From: Photobacterium sp. GB-56
GTDB lineage: Bacteria; Pseudomonadota; Gammaproteobacteria; Enterobacterales; Vibrionaceae
NCBI RefSeq assembly: GCF_003026105.1
Contig: NZ_PYNW01000009.1
Location: forward strand, 1-64,000
Length of the DNA: 64,000 nucleotides
Direction: 5' to 3'
Within the stretch, counting starts at the first letter, position 1; each line of letters starts with the position of its first letter. Under the pieces are notes generated by a model, which saw nothing but the letters and a program-made list of their open reading frames with translations, searched no databases and had not been told where the DNA came from. Positions 1-8,433 of the stretch are shown one piece after another. The position numbers and the translations under genes are program-made.

Positions 1-127
<127 letters not shown>

Positions 128-177
128 TTCTTGTATCTATAGTTTCCTAAATCGTCCAGTAATATCTGTGATTTATA

Positions 178-225
178 GGTACACCACTGGGTACACTGCT
201 ATAACGATGTTTATTTGGTGTACCC
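178..225. promoter_or_regulatory. Cluster of GGTACACC/GGGTACAC repeats before the integrase
   Basis: Three related octamers precede the integrase start: GGTACACC at 178-185, GGGTACAC at 189-196 and the inverted copy GTGTACCC at 218-225 (also read as GGTGTACC 217-224). Repeated short boxes just upstream of a tyrosine integrase are often arm-type integrase sites or its own operator. That function is inferred here. Confidence 0.4.
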
Positions 226-228
226 ATT

Positions 229-825
229 ATGGCAAGAACAACTACACGGTTGACAGATAAGGAAGTCAAAGCTGCTAAACCAAAAGAGAAAGAATATACA
301 CTCTCTGATGGTGATGGACTTCGTTTTAGAGTTAAAAAAAACGGCTCTAAACTGTGGTTACTCAACTACACTCACCCTACAAAGAAACGTCGCGAACACC
401 GCATTCCATTAACTGAACAAGCTATTGCCCTACTAGAAACCATGATGCCTATCAGTCAGCATCGAGAATTTGTCTTTCCATCAGATAGAGATCCTAAAAA
501 GCCTTGTAATAGCCAAACGGCTAATATGGCTCTGAAACGTATGGGGTTTGCAGGAAGATTGGTGAATCATAGTTTGCGGTCACTTGCCAGCACCACACTA
601 AATGAGCAAGGTTTTGAAGCGGATTTGATTGAGGCAGCATTGGCACACGTTGATGATAACCAAGTGCGCAGTGCTTATAACCGCACTGATTATTTGGAGA
701 GACGTATTCCAGTGATGATTTGGTGGAGTAGGCAACATAGAAGAGGCTGCACAAGGCAGTCTTTCTGTGACTGGGACGAGGCAGTTAAAAGTAATCTAGT
801 GTATAGATTCCACTCTCCACCATAG
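229..825 (+). pseudogene. Decayed P4-type tyrosine integrase
   Basis: The N-terminus (about residues 1-50) matches the DUF4102 arm-DNA-binding domain of P4-like integrases (LTDKEVKAAKPKEKEYTLSDG). At about residue 51 it jumps straight into the C-terminal catalytic domain (REHRIPLTEQAIALLE). Roughly 200 residues are missing, including the first catalytic Arg. The HxxR box (NHSLR), the late His (ALAH) and the Tyr (AYNR) remain. A second lesion follows: near 730-737 the frame shifts, because the other frame continues with EEAAQGSLSVTG, the usual integrase tail, to a TAG at 797-799. With about half the protein gone, recombinase activity is very unlikely. It marks the defence operon as lying in an old integrative island. 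Confidence 0.85.
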
Positions 826-894
826 GAGACAGGAGTTTTTCTACTTTAAACACTCCTTGGTACATGGAAAAGAAGAATTTAACATAAAGCGACG

Positions 895-908
895 TACCAA
901 CGTTGGTA
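895..908. repeat. Perfect 14-bp palindrome TACCAACGTTGGTA
   Basis: It sits between the integrase remnant and the end of the methyltransferase gene. A perfect 14-bp palindrome here could be a protein-binding site or a recombination core. Nothing else in the sequence identifies it. Confidence 0.3.
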
Positions 909-924
909 GATATTTACTAAAAGA

Positions 925-959
925 AAACCAGCGTCAGTCAAAGAGGCTATAGCTGGTTT
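925..959 (-). terminator. Possible weak terminator/hairpin after the methyltransferase
   Basis: AAACCAGC (925-932) pairs with GCTGGTTT (952-959) across a 19-base loop, about 60 bases past the methyltransferase stop. The loop is long and the U-tract short, so termination is only a possibility. Confidence 0.3.
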
Positions 960-1017
960 CTTAACAACTCGTCACCTTCTCTACAATAAAAAATTCCGAT
1001 ATGTCACTAGTACAAAT

Positions 1018-2562
1018 TCAGACTTGATCTACATCCAATATACCTAACACGATCTTACCTATCTGATTGGCTAGATATGGTGGGACAGCATTTCCTACTT
1101 GAACATACTGCTGTGTTCTATTACCTTCGAAAAAATAGTTATCTGGAAAAGTTTGTAAACGAGCAGCTTCTCTAACAGTCAAGCTTCGACATTGCTGTGG
1201 GTCATAATGAATGAAGTAATGGCCATCTTTAGATATATGGCTAGTCACTGTCGTTGCGCATTTGTTTGCGGCTTGGGTACGAAAACGATCCGCATGTGAG
1301 CCGCTATCCCAATTTTCGTGCTCAGGTGCCAGTTCTGTAGGGAAATCTCTCGCCTTAGGTGAAATACCACCACTTAATTTTGTAAACGCAGCACTGAAAC
1401 CATAACGAAGCAAATCAGATACCATATGTCCGCGAGTTGCATGGTTTAGCACACAACCGGGATGGTTATATAAATACCAGCTTTCTAAATGTGGGGGGAT
1501 GTTGTGCTCTTTTTCCATAAATAGACAGCTTTGGCGCTCAAGCCTAAGCATAGGCTCAAGATCTAAATTATCCACAACTTCTTTATCAAATTTAGTTGTC
1601 AATATACGCTTTAGCTTCTTAGCATTTAATCGAATTTGCTTCTCCCAGTCCTTCTGAACATCCTTTTGCTTAGAAAAGCCACTTCTGAGAGGAGGCAAAT
1701 CTGATAGTACTTGTTGAACAGTGATTGTTTCTGCAATTGGAGCAATAGTTGCTGGTATGCGGTTTATATCTTGCCGGATCCCTAACAGAATTACTCTATG
1801 ACGAGCCTGAGGCACTCCATATTGCTCAGAACGAATAAGAAAATCAGAAGATTTATCATACTTTGGATCCTTTGGATCTTTAGCTTCCACAACAAGCGAA
1901 AAAACTCTATATTTAGTTACACTGCGCGAGCCCGTTACCTTGCTAGGGTTCCTTAGATCTTCCAATATTTGAGGAAACATAACCTTACCATTAATTTTGG
2001 CAGATAAAATGCCTCGTACATTTTCCATAACAAACACATCAGGCTGCGCAATAGAAAGTACTTTAAGATATTCCTTGTATAGGAAATTTCGGTGGTCGTC
2101 TTCAGCCTTATAATCCTTATTTCCCGCATTGCGAGAACGACCAGCTAAAGAATAGGCTTGGCAAGGAGGCCCACCAATGACAACCTTAGGCCCTATATGA
2201 GTAGCCAACAGTTCTCGAATGCGGTCGTGAATTAACTCATTATCGTCACCAAGCGCTCTAGGCTGTTCTAATGTTTCCTTACTTGCCTCTTGAGCATGCT
2301 CTGGATACAAACAGAATAATTCTTCACGGGTTAGCTCCCCACGAACGTACCTGAAGTAGCTATCTAAACCACCATCCAGAGCTTTAATTCTGCGATAAAA
2401 AGCTCGCGTTGTTAATGTTTTATGCGCAGATGGCTCTTTTTCTACAGATATACCGATTTTGAATGGATAGTTTCCACTCTCGTCTGCGACTGAAGATATA
2501 CCCTCGCCTAACCCGCCAGGTCCCGCAAAGAGATCAATTACAAGAATTTCACCTGTCATCAT
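1018..2562 (-). CDS. C5-cytosine DNA methyltransferase of the defence operon
   Basis: Transfers a methyl group from S-adenosylmethionine to C5 of cytosine in a specific site, presumably protecting self DNA from the operon's nuclease. Motifs are in canonical order: I (DLFAGPGG, about residues 10-17), IV (GGPPCQAYS, catalytic Cys near 134), VI (ENVRG, about 180), VIII (QARHR), IX (RSLTVREAARLQTFP) and X (VGNAVPP). The stretch between VIII and IX is long and would hold the target-recognition domain. About 514 residues, larger than Dcm. I chose ATG 2562, preceded by GGTGG, over the in-frame ATG at 2592, because 2592 coincides with a good -10 box (TATGAT) and has no ribosome site. It is last in the operon, about 130 bases after the AIPR gene, and probably has its own promoter. 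The recognition site is not deducible from the protein. Confidence 0.9.
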   Translation of the reverse strand: MMTGEILVIDLFAGPGGLGEGISSVADESGNYPFKIGISVEKEPSAHKTLTTRAFYRRIKALDGGLDSYFRYVRGELTREELFCLYPEHAQEASKETLEQPRALGDDNELIHDRIRELLATHIGPKVVIGGPPCQAYSLAGRSRNAGNKDYKAEDDHRNFLYKEYLKVLSIAQPDVFVMENVRGILSAKINGKVMFPQILEDLRNPSKVTGSRSVTKYRVFSLVVEAKDPKDPKYDKSSDFLIRSEQYGVPQARHRVILLGIRQDINRIPATIAPIAETITVQQVLSDLPPLRSGFSKQKDVQKDWEKQIRLNAKKLKRILTTKFDKEVVDNLDLEPMLRLERQSCLFMEKEHNIPPHLESWYLYNHPGCVLNHATRGHMVSDLLRYGFSAAFTKLSGGISPKARDFPTELAPEHENWDSGSHADRFRTQAANKCATTVTSHISKDGHYFIHYDPQQCRSLTVREAARLQTFPDNYFFEGNRTQQYVQVGNAVPPYLANQIGKIVLGILDVDQV

Positions 2563-2583
2563 TTCACTACCACCAATAAAAAT

Positions 2584-2619
2584 GCCTGGCAATCATACCA
2601 GGCTAAAATTAACGGGCAA
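2584..2619 (-). promoter_or_regulatory. Methyltransferase promoter inside a CCTGG/CCAGG inverted repeat
   Basis: On the minus strand TTGCCC (-35, 2619-2614), a 16-base spacer and TATGAT (-10, 2597-2592) form a plausible sigma-70 promoter with its start near 2585, about 23 bases before ATG 2562. The -10 lies in the 8-base loop of a perfect inverted repeat GCCTGG...CCAGGC (2584-2589 and 2598-2603). Both arms contain a CCWGG site. This suggests the methyltransferase controls its own gene. Confidence 0.55.
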
Positions 2620-2691
2620 TAGATTACTTTAGAAAAACAAATTTATGTTCTATGAACTCACTCAAATTTGATGGCTACTGATAGAAACTTG

Positions 2692-4758
2692 TTATACATG
2701 AAAACCTTCTGCCTGCAGTTTCTTAAGCGCTTTCAATGCAATTTCACATTGTTTCGACGACGGCATTTTTCTGGGAATAGCCGAGCAAATTTCAATAATG
2801 CTGTTTTCTCTAGGACTCAGTATACCATGCTCTTTTGCCCAATTATTAACATTCCCCCAAAACTTAGCACCTAGAGTATACACCTCAACTTCAACATTAA
2901 TTGAGTTATCTAAGGCATTTTCAGCCTTTACTTCCCGAACATTTTCATCAGCTAATTCAGAAGGAATTATAATTCTCTTAAAAGAGTTACTCAGCAGCAA
3001 TTTACTTTCAACAAGCCTTTGCCAACAAAGTGGTTTCTTTGCCCATTCACTATAGTTTTTAATACCCTCTGGTGGAGTTGTTATAACCTGTTGGGCTAGC
3101 TCACCAGACAAAAGAATGGAAGCCTTTAAATCTTCTGGAACCGATTGTATTTTCCATATGAGGTCAAGATCTATGACCATGCCTAAAGTCTTTGCATCAT
3201 TAACAAGTTTTGCAATTGAATATGTGACAATATTGGCTCGATAACCTCCTTCATACCACTCGGCATTTGAGACGAGCTTTTCTGTTGTTCTAAAGATGAT
3301 CGCTTTGGCTATCAATCTTTTAAACCAAATCTCATTAAAAGCAGATCCCTCGGTCCCCCAATTTTTGCCTATTGTTTTCGCAAACTCTGAAAAGTTTTTT
3401 TGTGCACCGAGGCTCACAACGTGTGGTAAGCATGCCCAAGTATTTTCATATTTCGCAAGATCTGTTTTGACAAAGAACTGACTCCGAGGATATTCAGCAT
3501 CAAACTTCTTACGCTCCGTTTGCGTTCTTCGGCTTCTTTCGTCTGCGAATTGACCTCTAGCTCGTTCATAGAACCACTTCGATTCTCGATAACTATCTGT
3601 ACCTGATGGAGCTAAAATGCGTCGAGATAATTCCTCAATACGTATATGAAATGGATGATTAGCAAAGAAATCCGCCGCATTTACCTTATTCTGACTATTG
3701 GCATATTCAGAAATTCTAGGAACAATCTCTTCAGCACATTCTTTTGGGGTTATAGTTAATTTCATTTGTACAAATACTTGCTGTATTTGTTCTTTGAGGA
3801 TCTTGCTAGCTGCGTATAGTGACGCAGTAGTTTGACCACCATTAACTATTTGAAGATTATTGACGCTGGCTAATTGATAACCTGAGTCGGTCTTATCAAT
3901 TTCAATACTATCAGCAGTAGCGCTTAATCCGTTGTTATAAGAAAAAAACATATGAGGTTCATCCCGAATAGTATCCCGAATGCCCTTGTTCACTTTTCCT
4001 CGAACTTGAAGAAAGCTTCTTACGTTAGCTTCAAGTAATCTCGGCCCCCATTTATCATAAATTTCAGCAAGCTGTTTTCCAGGTACAACCGCTAAATAAC
4101 TTTCCAGCGCATCATTTCCACCAGACGCTTTCAAGATAGGGATACCACCTCCAAAATCGTCTTTAAAATTAATAATCGAATCAGCTCTAACTATCCCTTG
4201 ATCCATAAAGCGTTTAAGACGCTTAATATCCCAAATACTCAACGTAATTGGCTTATCATCAATAAAGTCAAAGCTAGTAGCATCGGCTCTAGCTCGATAG
4301 TCCCCATTCGTCGCTATAATTAATTTTACTTTTTCGACACTATTCCACGTTGCATTGATTAAATCAGCCACACCAAACCCAGGACTAGTTTCTTCAAGCT
4401 TCTCTCGGAAACGATCATCAATACTTGCGTTTAAAAACCTAAAAAGCTTTTGGGACAAACGCTGTATATGATCTTTGTGTAAGGGGCGAATATCTCTATC
4501 TAGCGAAAAATCACACAGTATCAGGCTCAATATGCCTTCATTCTCCCTAGGATCACCACCATACCCATCAATTTGTGCTGGTCCACGCGAATATAAACAT
4601 TCATGAAAAGCTCGATTAGCGCTTTCTATTTCACCTGCCTCACTTAATAAATCACCAATTTTTTCAAAAAATGCCTCTACCGTTACAAGCCCTAAGGCAT
4701 CGGCATCACATTGTACGTCGGCAATAAATTGAAGGTTGAAATCTGCAAGCTCTGTCAT
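2692..4758 (-). CDS. AIPR (abortive-infection phage resistance) family protein
   Basis: A 688-residue protein with the signature of the AIPR family: FFSYNNGLSATA near residue 270 followed by IVNGGQTTASLYAAS near 300. The family takes its name from abortive-infection phage-resistance proteins and recurs next to Z1 helicases and DNA methylases. Its biochemical activity is not settled, and no signal peptide or membrane segment is visible. The N-terminal half has a YGGDPRENEG segment of unknown role. The start ATG is 2 bases past the stop of the nuclease gene, indicating translational coupling. Inferred role: effector or DNA-processing subunit of the same defence complex. Confidence 0.85.
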   Translation of the reverse strand: MTELADFNLQFIADVQCDADALGLVTVEAFFEKIGDLLSEAGEIESANRAFHECLYSRGPAQIDGYGGDPRENEGILSLILCDFSLDRDIRPLHKDHIQRLSQKLFRFLNASIDDRFREKLEETSPGFGVADLINATWNSVEKVKLIIATNGDYRARADATSFDFIDDKPITLSIWDIKRLKRFMDQGIVRADSIINFKDDFGGGIPILKASGGNDALESYLAVVPGKQLAEIYDKWGPRLLEANVRSFLQVRGKVNKGIRDTIRDEPHMFFSYNNGLSATADSIEIDKTDSGYQLASVNNLQIVNGGQTTASLYAASKILKEQIQQVFVQMKLTITPKECAEEIVPRISEYANSQNKVNAADFFANHPFHIRIEELSRRILAPSGTDSYRESKWFYERARGQFADERSRRTQTERKKFDAEYPRSQFFVKTDLAKYENTWACLPHVVSLGAQKNFSEFAKTIGKNWGTEGSAFNEIWFKRLIAKAIIFRTTEKLVSNAEWYEGGYRANIVTYSIAKLVNDAKTLGMVIDLDLIWKIQSVPEDLKASILLSGELAQQVITTPPEGIKNYSEWAKKPLCWQRLVESKLLLSNSFKRIIIPSELADENVREVKAENALDNSINVEVEVYTLGAKFWGNVNNWAKEHGILSPRENSIIEICSAIPRKMPSSKQCEIALKALKKLQAEGFHV

Positions 4759-4760
4759 CT

Positions 4761-5711
4761 CTATATAAACTCACGAAGATAATTAACGGTATTATCATTT
4801 ATTTTAAACGGTTCACAGGTATCTAAAGAAATAGAATATCTTACGTTCTGTACGCCTTGTGGCAATGGGCAATTAATACGAGGAAAACCTTCAAATACTT
4901 CATAATAAGTGGTGGACCTTATCAACCAACGGCGATTATCGTACTTATTTAATGGGTCATACCCTGTTGAGTAGATAGCATCTTCCCACTTTATATAAGT
5001 GCTACAATCTTCCTGAAACAGCTCCTCGGTAAGGGCTACATAGTCATGCAACGTCATGCCTTCAGGTATAATTGCAGATTCAACATTAGTAACACTCAGA
5101 AATAAACGCCCACCATCACAATCAGCCAGTTGATCTGCTGATGAAATCGAAATTGAAGGTGTTGCTGCTGTTCGTCGTGTTTTAACTTCAATACAGCATC
5201 CAATTAACTCAAAATCTTTTGGTGCCCCAGAGGGCCCCTTCCATGCTTCAACTGCCATTTCAGAGCCAAAACTACTCGCAAGCTCTCGAAGAAGAGCTAA
5301 TTCACCTATTAGGCCTCGCTGTTCCTCAATAGAAAGCCCCTCTGAACGGCCTGAACGCAAAAGGTGATGCCATCTTTTAGTCCGTTGTATTGCCTTAGAG
5401 AGTGCTTCATCTAAATTGGAAGCCTTCTCACCTGACTCAACGACATCTCTGCAGAGAGTTTCAAAAAGCTCCGCTTGGCTATTTTCTTTAAGAGCTAGAA
5501 CGAATGCCCAACGGCCAGAAATCATCCTAAAGTTGGCAATAAGATTTTTGAGTTCAGGAAGCTTGGGCTTGCCGATTGGCTCAATGGGCAATCTAAGCAT
5601 AAGCGCAGGCATTTTTTCCTCCACCGTTACCCAAAAAAAGTCAAACTGACCGTTATTGTTAACCCTTATTGCATTGCCGGGATCTAGCTCTTTCCATGGT
5701 GAATTATCCAT
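4761..5711 (-). CDS. PD-(D/E)XK motif nuclease (DUF4420-like)
   Basis: A 316-residue protein with a restriction-endonuclease-like core: helix-borne Glu137 (RGLIGELALL), then Asp166 (APKDFEL) and Glu175-x-Lys177 (IEVKTRR), an E...D-x8-ExK arrangement. This fits the DUF4420/PD-(D/E)XK family known from operons with Z1 helicases. It is the most obvious DNA-cutting component of the operon. The start overlaps the end of the helicase gene by 8 bases and the next gene begins 2 bases after its stop, so the proteins are probably made together. All metal-site residues look present, so it should be active. Cleavage specificity is unknown and may come from the partner ATPases. Confidence 0.82.
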   Translation of the reverse strand: MDNSPWKELDPGNAIRVNNNGQFDFFWVTVEEKMPALMLRLPIEPIGKPKLPELKNLIANFRMISGRWAFVLALKENSQAELFETLCRDVVESGEKASNLDEALSKAIQRTKRWHHLLRSGRSEGLSIEEQRGLIGELALLRELASSFGSEMAVEAWKGPSGAPKDFELIGCCIEVKTRRTAATPSISISSADQLADCDGGRLFLSVTNVESAIIPEGMTLHDYVALTEELFQEDCSTYIKWEDAIYSTGYDPLNKYDNRRWLIRSTTYYEVFEGFPRINCPLPQGVQNVRYSISLDTCEPFKINDNTVNYLREFI

Positions 5712-8433
5712 TCAATTCAGCCTCATATTCCTCATCGATATCATTTTCACCGTAAAGTTCTTTGTAGCGTTGTGTGTTAACAATATAAGCAACTTTCTTC
5801 GGTGCTTTTTTTGAAACTGGAAGGCTAATTCCCCAAGCAACAATAGGATAATCAGGAATCAAAGCAACTTTACCATCACCTTCCTTACCTCTTGGAGCTT
5901 TAGCTTTAACAAAATGAAGAATAAACAAAGGCTTATCTCGCACCTGCCGATAAATTGAATCTGGGTAGTTACCATTTTTATCATAAGATTTTTCAGCAGC
6001 TTGCGCCTTACTTGGCTCAACACCTGCTTTTTCGATACCTCTAGATGCAATCCTCATTTTTTTACCACTAAAGGACATATACCCATTTTTCAAATCATCT
6101 AGATTAATAGAACGGTTTGTAGGGATAATCCCAACCCCTAGCGTATCGTCTTTATCTCCTTTTTGTAGACTTGGTATTAGCAAGTCCCATAGAGCCAACT
6201 CATCTTCTTTTTGTGCGCTTAAATAGCTTCTTACTGGCTCTGTTTCAGTAATCACACTCTCAGGTGTATTGCTCCAACCAGCTAGGAACTCATCTATATA
6301 TTGAATTGGCACATCACGAAGTAATAAACCCCACTGGGTATCTTCGAATGTGAAAGTGGCTTGTTGTAGCTTAGAAATAAGCTTTTTAGCTACATCTAAA
6401 TTCGCATTTATCTCTTTAGGATCAATACTGACTTTAGCTGTCTCTATAAATCTATTTGAAAGACCAATAAGAGTTGTAACTTCGCGACCAGCTCCCATCT
6501 TATTTTTTGCGGTAACCAACAATGATGCTGGATGACTGCGAACTGCAAGTCCAAAGTCTTCAGGGGTCGCATTGGCTTGATCCATTGTTTTAAGTTCATC
6601 ATGAAGTTCTTCAGCTGCGTTGGCGATAAAGGCATACCAATCTATAGCATCATCAGGCATCCAAATTCGGCACAGGTCTTCAAATCCATTTCGATAACCA
6701 AACCATCGTCCCATTTGCATTAAGGTGTCGTACATCATTGTATTGCGCAGGAACCAAGTAACTGTGAGCCCCTCAAGCGTCAACCCTCGAGAGAGAGAAA
6801 AACCGCCAACAGCAATAACAGTTTGCCCTCTATCACCTGTATTCGAGTAATCTAACTCATTGGCTTTACTGTTAACTTCAACAACTTTCGCAGAAGCTAT
6901 CGAATCAAATATAGATTCCTGAATTTCCTCCCACTTAAATTTAGTTTCGCCACTCTCTACTCTTCCTACTCCAGCATACTCCGTAATCCAAACATCAAAT
7001 AAAGCTTTAATTTCAGGATCCATCAATGAACTTATTGAAGATGAGTTTATCCTCAAAGCGTTTTGAATCCGTTCTAACGCTTCATGCAATCGGTTTTTAA
7101 GCTGACTTTGCACTCGTGTAAATCGACTGGCATTCACCAGCATTGAGCAATGAGAGCTTGATTGACCTCTCAGATTTCTAATGGCTCGCGATAATAGAAA
7201 AGCACGCAAGGCAAACATCAGTGAATCTGGTAACTGGTAGATATCATGATCAATTTTATGCTTTATCGGTAGGAGACCTTCATTATCCGAAATGCTCCTT
7301 AACCAAGTTGGCTCAGCGTCCTCAGGAAGACCATCAATAAAGATTTTCTTTGGGCCAAAGTAGTTAGTTGGCGCATCGAGACCGATAATGAAATCTTTAG
7401 GGAATAGATCCTCTTTGTGTACATCGTGTTTTTCATCCGGATCAATGAAAATATTAGCAAAAGGAGTTGCTGTATAACCTACATAACAACTGCGATGAAA
7501 CATTTTTAAGAGATCACGTATTTGTCCATTTATCTTGGTTACCAATTGATCACTGTATTTAGTGTTGATTGATGCGTTATCAGCCTCATCATCGATAAGC
7601 AACATTGGCTGGTCGATCATTTCTTTATCACCACGAGCGCTATTGTCTTTAAGCCATTCAAGAAGATTTTCAAGCGTTCGGTGATTCTTTTTAATAACTA
7701 AAACGACAGGCACTCTATACGAATCTATCTCACTAGTATTTGTTGATGCTGTTGGCTTATTAAAATCCCTCGACGTATTCGTCAGACTAACTGGAGTTCT
7801 ATTCGAATCAAAATGTCCAACACCGATAACATGCTTAGCATTTCCATTCTTCTTATCTGAGCTTTTTCCTGTATCTCGACCTATGAATCCCTCATCTATT
7901 CGAATTTGAGTCTGATTACGAAGGTTATTATGTATACCCGCAACAACAATAATTAGACGATACCCTGCATCAGCCGCCTTACAGATCAAGCTGGTATAAT
8001 TGAGTGTTTTGCCACTTTGTACGTGACCAACAACCATACCTCTACGATCCCATGAAGAATACTCTCTAGGGTTTCCTAATCGGCCAAGTATCTTGTCGGT
8101 AACGATATCCGTGCCTGTAATTACATCTCTAGGCAATCCAGTTTTTAGTAGCAACTTCTCATATCTTTTCCAATAGAAGGGATCTATTTCCGATTTTGTA
8201 TCGTCTAACCAAGGTTTAAACTTGTCACTATCAACTATTGCACCAAGGCCAACTTTGATACCCTGTTTTGACTCAATTTCACGAGCTATGTCCTCGATCA
8301 CTGTGTCATTTAAATTACGATCCACTACCTTTGCAATATCCTTAACCAAACATCTCAGTTCATCCTCTGATTTACGAGGCTGGTTGTATAGTCCTGCTTC
8401 AACCATATCTAAGACTAGTTGTTTGCTGTTCAT
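5704..8433 (-). CDS. Z1-domain superfamily II helicase-like ATPase
   Basis: A 909-residue DNA-dependent ATPase/translocase. Walker A is GHVQSGKT at 136-143. The Walker B box LLIDDEAD lies near 280, motif III-like GYTATPF near 320, and the C-terminal helicase box QMGRWFGYR near 575, preceded by GGFSLSRGLTLEG, the Z1-type motif V. Z1 proteins occur in restriction-modification operons with MORC-like ATPases, as described in comparative genomics of MutL/MORC homologues in R-M systems. The start codon overlaps the stop of the GHKL ATPase gene (ATGA arrangement). All recognised helicase motifs are intact. Inferred role: translocation or remodelling of invading DNA so that the nuclease can act. Confidence 0.88.
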   Translation of the reverse strand: MNSKQLVLDMVEAGLYNQPRKSEDELRCLVKDIAKVVDRNLNDTVIEDIAREIESKQGIKVGLGAIVDSDKFKPWLDDTKSEIDPFYWKRYEKLLLKTGLPRDVITGTDIVTDKILGRLGNPREYSSWDRRGMVVGHVQSGKTLNYTSLICKAADAGYRLIIVVAGIHNNLRNQTQIRIDEGFIGRDTGKSSDKKNGNAKHVIGVGHFDSNRTPVSLTNTSRDFNKPTASTNTSEIDSYRVPVVLVIKKNHRTLENLLEWLKDNSARGDKEMIDQPMLLIDDEADNASINTKYSDQLVTKINGQIRDLLKMFHRSCYVGYTATPFANIFIDPDEKHDVHKEDLFPKDFIIGLDAPTNYFGPKKIFIDGLPEDAEPTWLRSISDNEGLLPIKHKIDHDIYQLPDSLMFALRAFLLSRAIRNLRGQSSSHCSMLVNASRFTRVQSQLKNRLHEALERIQNALRINSSSISSLMDPEIKALFDVWITEYAGVGRVESGETKFKWEEIQESIFDSIASAKVVEVNSKANELDYSNTGDRGQTVIAVGGFSLSRGLTLEGLTVTWFLRNTMMYDTLMQMGRWFGYRNGFEDLCRIWMPDDAIDWYAFIANAAEELHDELKTMDQANATPEDFGLAVRSHPASLLVTAKNKMGAGREVTTLIGLSNRFIETAKVSIDPKEINANLDVAKKLISKLQQATFTFEDTQWGLLLRDVPIQYIDEFLAGWSNTPESVITETEPVRSYLSAQKEDELALWDLLIPSLQKGDKDDTLGVGIIPTNRSINLDDLKNGYMSFSGKKMRIASRGIEKAGVEPSKAQAAEKSYDKNGNYPDSIYRQVRDKPLFILHFVKAKAPRGKEGDGKVALIPDYPIVAWGISLPVSKKAPKKVAYIVNTQRYKELYGENDIDEEYEAELNG

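Noticed and set aside
521..754. 77-codon minus-strand frame inside the integrase remnant
   Set aside because: Antisense shadow of a recognisable, if broken, integrase.
2590..2592. ATG 2592 as methyltransferase start
   Set aside because: It overlaps the TATGAT -10 box and inverted repeat and has no ribosome site; ATG 2562 is better placed.
2668..3481. Plus-strand frames opposite the AIPR gene
   Set aside because: Shadows of a recognised gene, without ribosome sites.
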